A stretch of 14,752 bases of DNA from JBAYVY01 sp041674345. GTDB lineage: Bacteria > Planctomycetota > Phycisphaerae > Phycisphaerales > Zrk34. Where the stretch lies: assembly GCA_041674345.1 (NCBI GenBank), contig JBAYVY010000044.1, positions 1 through 14,752 on the forward strand. The letters are read 5' to 3'. Below are positions 12,965 through 14,752 of this stretch, piece by piece. The notes under the pieces are model-generated. The model was not told where the DNA came from, searched no databases, and saw nothing but the letters and a program-made list of their open reading frames with translations. Made by a program: the position numbers and the translations under genes. Each line of letters opens with the position of its first letter. Positions within the stretch are counted from its first letter, which is position 1.

Positions 12965-12978
12965 CGTGACTAATCACG
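12965..12978. promoter_or_regulatory. Palindrome CGTGA-CTAA-TCACG, candidate activator site
   Basis: Perfect five-base arms around CTAA, a form typical of Fis-type HTH dimer sites. It lies about 100 bases upstream of the candidate sigma-54 promoter, the usual distance for an upstream activator site, and 32 bases before the activator gene's ATG, so it could serve both activation and self-control. Only one full copy was seen. Confidence 0.4.
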
Positions 12979-13010
12979 ACTTACCCGGTACATATGCTAG
13001 AATTGATCCG

Positions 13011-14570
13011 ATGGATCGCTATCAGGACATGTTGATCAACGCCTGGCGGGAAAGTTGCCGTTACATCGACATTCGTGAGTCGTTGGACACTATCACACGT
13101 TTGCTGGCGCGACGGATTCCACTGCGTGAGCTGATCGTGGCGGACTGCGACACGCAGCGGCAGTCAGTCGAAATCATCTCGTCGTCCGCCGGGTTGCCCG
13201 CGATGCGCACGAAAACCGAATTGACCGCCAGCCAGATGAAGCGACTGATCGGTTGGTGCAAGGGACGCGAATTGATGAAAGTGCCTGCGGGCGGAAAAGC
13301 CCCCGGCCCGTTGGCGTCATTGTTCACCGAAATGTCGCCGATCGAATTGCTCATCGGCCCCCTGGTCAGCGAACACCAGTCCGCGGGGTTGCTGGTGTTT
13401 ATGGCGGAGGCCGGCACAACGTTCTCGGCGGTTCATCAAAAACTCGCAACTGTTTTGCTGGAACCATTGAGCGCCGCCCTTGAGAATCATCATCGCTTAC
13501 GGGAACTGATCGCTTTGAGAGAAGCGGCGGAAGCGGAGAAGCGATCACTGCTGACGCGGCTGGGCCGGGAGAATCTGTCGGAAGATATCGTCGGTGCGAC
13601 AGGGGGGCTAAGTGGTGTGATGGAACGCGTCTCGCTCGTCAGCCGATCCGATGTGCAGGTGCTGATTCTGGGCGAGACCGGATCGGGCAAGGAAGTGATT
13701 GCCCGGGCGATCCACACGCGCTCGTTGCGGTCCAGCGGGCCGTTCATACGGGTCAATTGCGGTGCGATTCCGCCGGACCTGATCGACTCTGAACTGTTCG
13801 GCCACCAGCAAGGCGCGTTCACCGGCGCAACATCCACACGGCGGGGGTGGTTTGAGCGAGCGGATGAAGGCACCCTGTTTCTCGATGAAATCGGCGAGTT
13901 GCCGCTGGCCGCCCAAGTGCGTTTGTTGCGGGTTTTGCAGGAAGGCGTCTTTGAGCGTGTGGGTGCTGAATCGTCGATCAAGGTGAACGTGCGTATCATC
14001 GCGGCGACGCATCGTGACCTGGCGATGATGGTGCAGGCCGGTAAATTCCGGGAGGATTTGTGGTATCGCATCGCGGTATTCCCGGTTCTGTTGCCGCCGT
14101 TGCGCGAGCGGCCGGAGGATATTGCCGCGTTGGCGAAGCACTTTGCGAAGAGGGCGGCGGTGCGTTTCGGATTGCTGCCGCAAACGCCCACGCCGGCCGA
14201 TATCGCCACGCTTGCGAAATACAACTGGCCGGGCAATGTGCGGGAGTTGGCTTCCGTAGTAGATCGTGCGGCAATATTGGGAGATGGACGCTCCCTTGAA
14301 ATCACCAAGGCACTTGGCTTCGCTTCGCCGGCTCAAGCGCCGAACAGCATTGCTCGCCCCCTTGCATCCGGGAACAGCGTCGCATCCGGACGACAGGACG
14401 AGTCTCTTGATGAAGTCATGAAGCAACACATCGTGGCGACACTCCACCAGACGCGGGGACGGATCGAGGGGCCAAGTGGAGCGGCCCGGATTCTCAGAAT
14501 CAACCCTCACACACTTCGGGCTCGTATGCGGAAACTTGGTATCGAGTGGGCGGATTTTCGTAAGCGTTAG
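13011..14570 (+). CDS. Sigma-54-dependent transcriptional activator with GAF-like sensor (Fis family)
   Basis: Bacterial enhancer-binding protein, 519 residues. N-terminal residues 1-165 look like a GAF-type sensor (LIVADCDTQ, LLIGPLVSEHQSAGLLVF), followed by a helical linker (165-190). The AAA+ domain has Walker A GETGSGKE (221-228), the sigma-54-contacting GAFTGA (268-273), Walker B TLFLDE (288-293), FREDLWYR (347-353) and YNWPGNVREL (404-413). After a Ser/Ala/Pro linker comes a Fis-type HTH (about 470-519, GPSGAARILRINPHTLRARM), close in form to FhlA/NorR relatives. There is no receiver domain, so it should sense a ligand directly. The ATG at 13011 is chosen because the conserved part begins there; the frame is open from 12864 but that part crosses the cysK promoter. 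No ribosome site is visible. Its divergent position suggests control of the sulfur operon; the ligand is unknown. Confidence 0.88.
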   Translation: MDRYQDMLINAWRESCRYIDIRESLDTITRLLARRIPLRELIVADCDTQRQSVEIISSSAGLPAMRTKTELTASQMKRLIGWCKGRELMKVPAGGKAPGPLASLFTEMSPIELLIGPLVSEHQSAGLLVFMAEAGTTFSAVHQKLATVLLEPLSAALENHHRLRELIALREAAEAEKRSLLTRLGRENLSEDIVGATGGLSGVMERVSLVSRSDVQVLILGETGSGKEVIARAIHTRSLRSSGPFIRVNCGAIPPDLIDSELFGHQQGAFTGATSTRRGWFERADEGTLFLDEIGELPLAAQVRLLRVLQEGVFERVGAESSIKVNVRIIAATHRDLAMMVQAGKFREDLWYRIAVFPVLLPPLRERPEDIAALAKHFAKRAAVRFGLLPQTPTPADIATLAKYNWPGNVRELASVVDRAAILGDGRSLEITKALGFASPAQAPNSIARPLASGNSVASGRQDESLDEVMKQHIVATLHQTRGRIEGPSGAARILRINPHTLRARMRKLGIEWADFRKR

Positions 14571-14635
14571 CCCGGATTATTCGTTGATGATTTGAAAAAG
14601 AGGCCAACGTGTGTTCTAACTGGACTTTCGCAATT

Positions 14636-14752
14636 TCACGCCGGAGCCAAATGGACCTTGATTCTCCGATCATTCCAGCCGTCCTCCTGCACGCGGTCGA
14701 TCACCCAGTCGATCGTCCGGCTCAATGTCTGGCGCAGCACCGCCCGACAGGC
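14636..14752 (-). CDS. Possible C-terminal end of an unidentified protein (partial at window edge)
   Basis: A frame open from the right edge to a TGA at 14638-14636, 38 residues, including RQTLSRTIDWVIDRVQEDGW and ending KVHLAPA. The other two minus-strand frames stop earlier. The amphipathic, protein-like composition and a position convergent with the activator gene favour a real C-terminus, but it is too short to identify and could be chance. The 65 bases between it and the activator stop show no clear terminator. Confidence 0.35.
   Translation of the reverse strand, partial: ACRAVLRQTLSRTIDWVIDRVQEDGWNDRRIKVHLAPA

Overview
The window looks like chromosomal DNA from a GC-rich, double-membraned bacterium, most likely a planctomycete close to the Phycisphaerae. 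The reasons are the gene styles (a DnaE with an unusual spacer after its PHP domain, a BioA with a planctomycete-like C-terminus), an OprP/O-type outer-membrane porin, and many short dispersed repeats. This placement is inference from family resemblance; no rRNA or other marker is present.

Left part (1-6074), reading from the left: the N-terminal third of dnaE on the minus strand (cut by the window edge); a divergent plus-strand alpha/beta hydrolase; a minus-strand pair made of bioA followed, one base after its stop, by a small ORF that matches only the C-terminal domain of Eis-type acetyltransferases; a 489-base intergenic stretch with hairpins and repeats; and plus-strand manC (GDP-mannose synthesis). 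This part is crowded with short repeats: GAACTTCCGGGGG-type units, the palindrome GCTAAGCCGCAAGCGGC, heptanucleotide tandem arrays, an octamer-like GGGAATAA array with inverted arms, and a GC hairpin. Many of them lie inside genes, in frame, and add visible extra peptide segments to BioA, ManC, CysA, DnaE and the Eis-like fragment. A 157-bp element with perfect 24-bp terminal inverted repeats sits between manC and cysA.

Right part (6075-12806) is one minus-strand sulfur-assimilation cluster, in transcription order: cysK, a yezD-like small gene, an OprP/O-type porin, sbp, cysU (cysT), cysW, cysA. Together these would take an oxyanion across the outer membrane (porin), bind it in the periplasm (Sbp), import it (CysUWA) and fix sulfide into cysteine (CysK). 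Divergently transcribed from cysK is a sigma-54-dependent activator with a GAF-like N-terminus, GAFTGA-bearing AAA+ domain and Fis-type HTH. The shared 204-bp intergenic region holds a near-consensus -24/-12 sequence aimed at cysK and two palindromes that could be activator sites. This suggests a sigma-54-controlled sulfate uptake regulon.

The right edge holds a short minus-strand reading frame that may be the C-terminus of another gene. No tRNA, rRNA, CRISPR array or intact insertion sequence was seen. The most unusual aspects are the protein-tolerated repeat insertions and the sigma-54/porin sulfate cluster.
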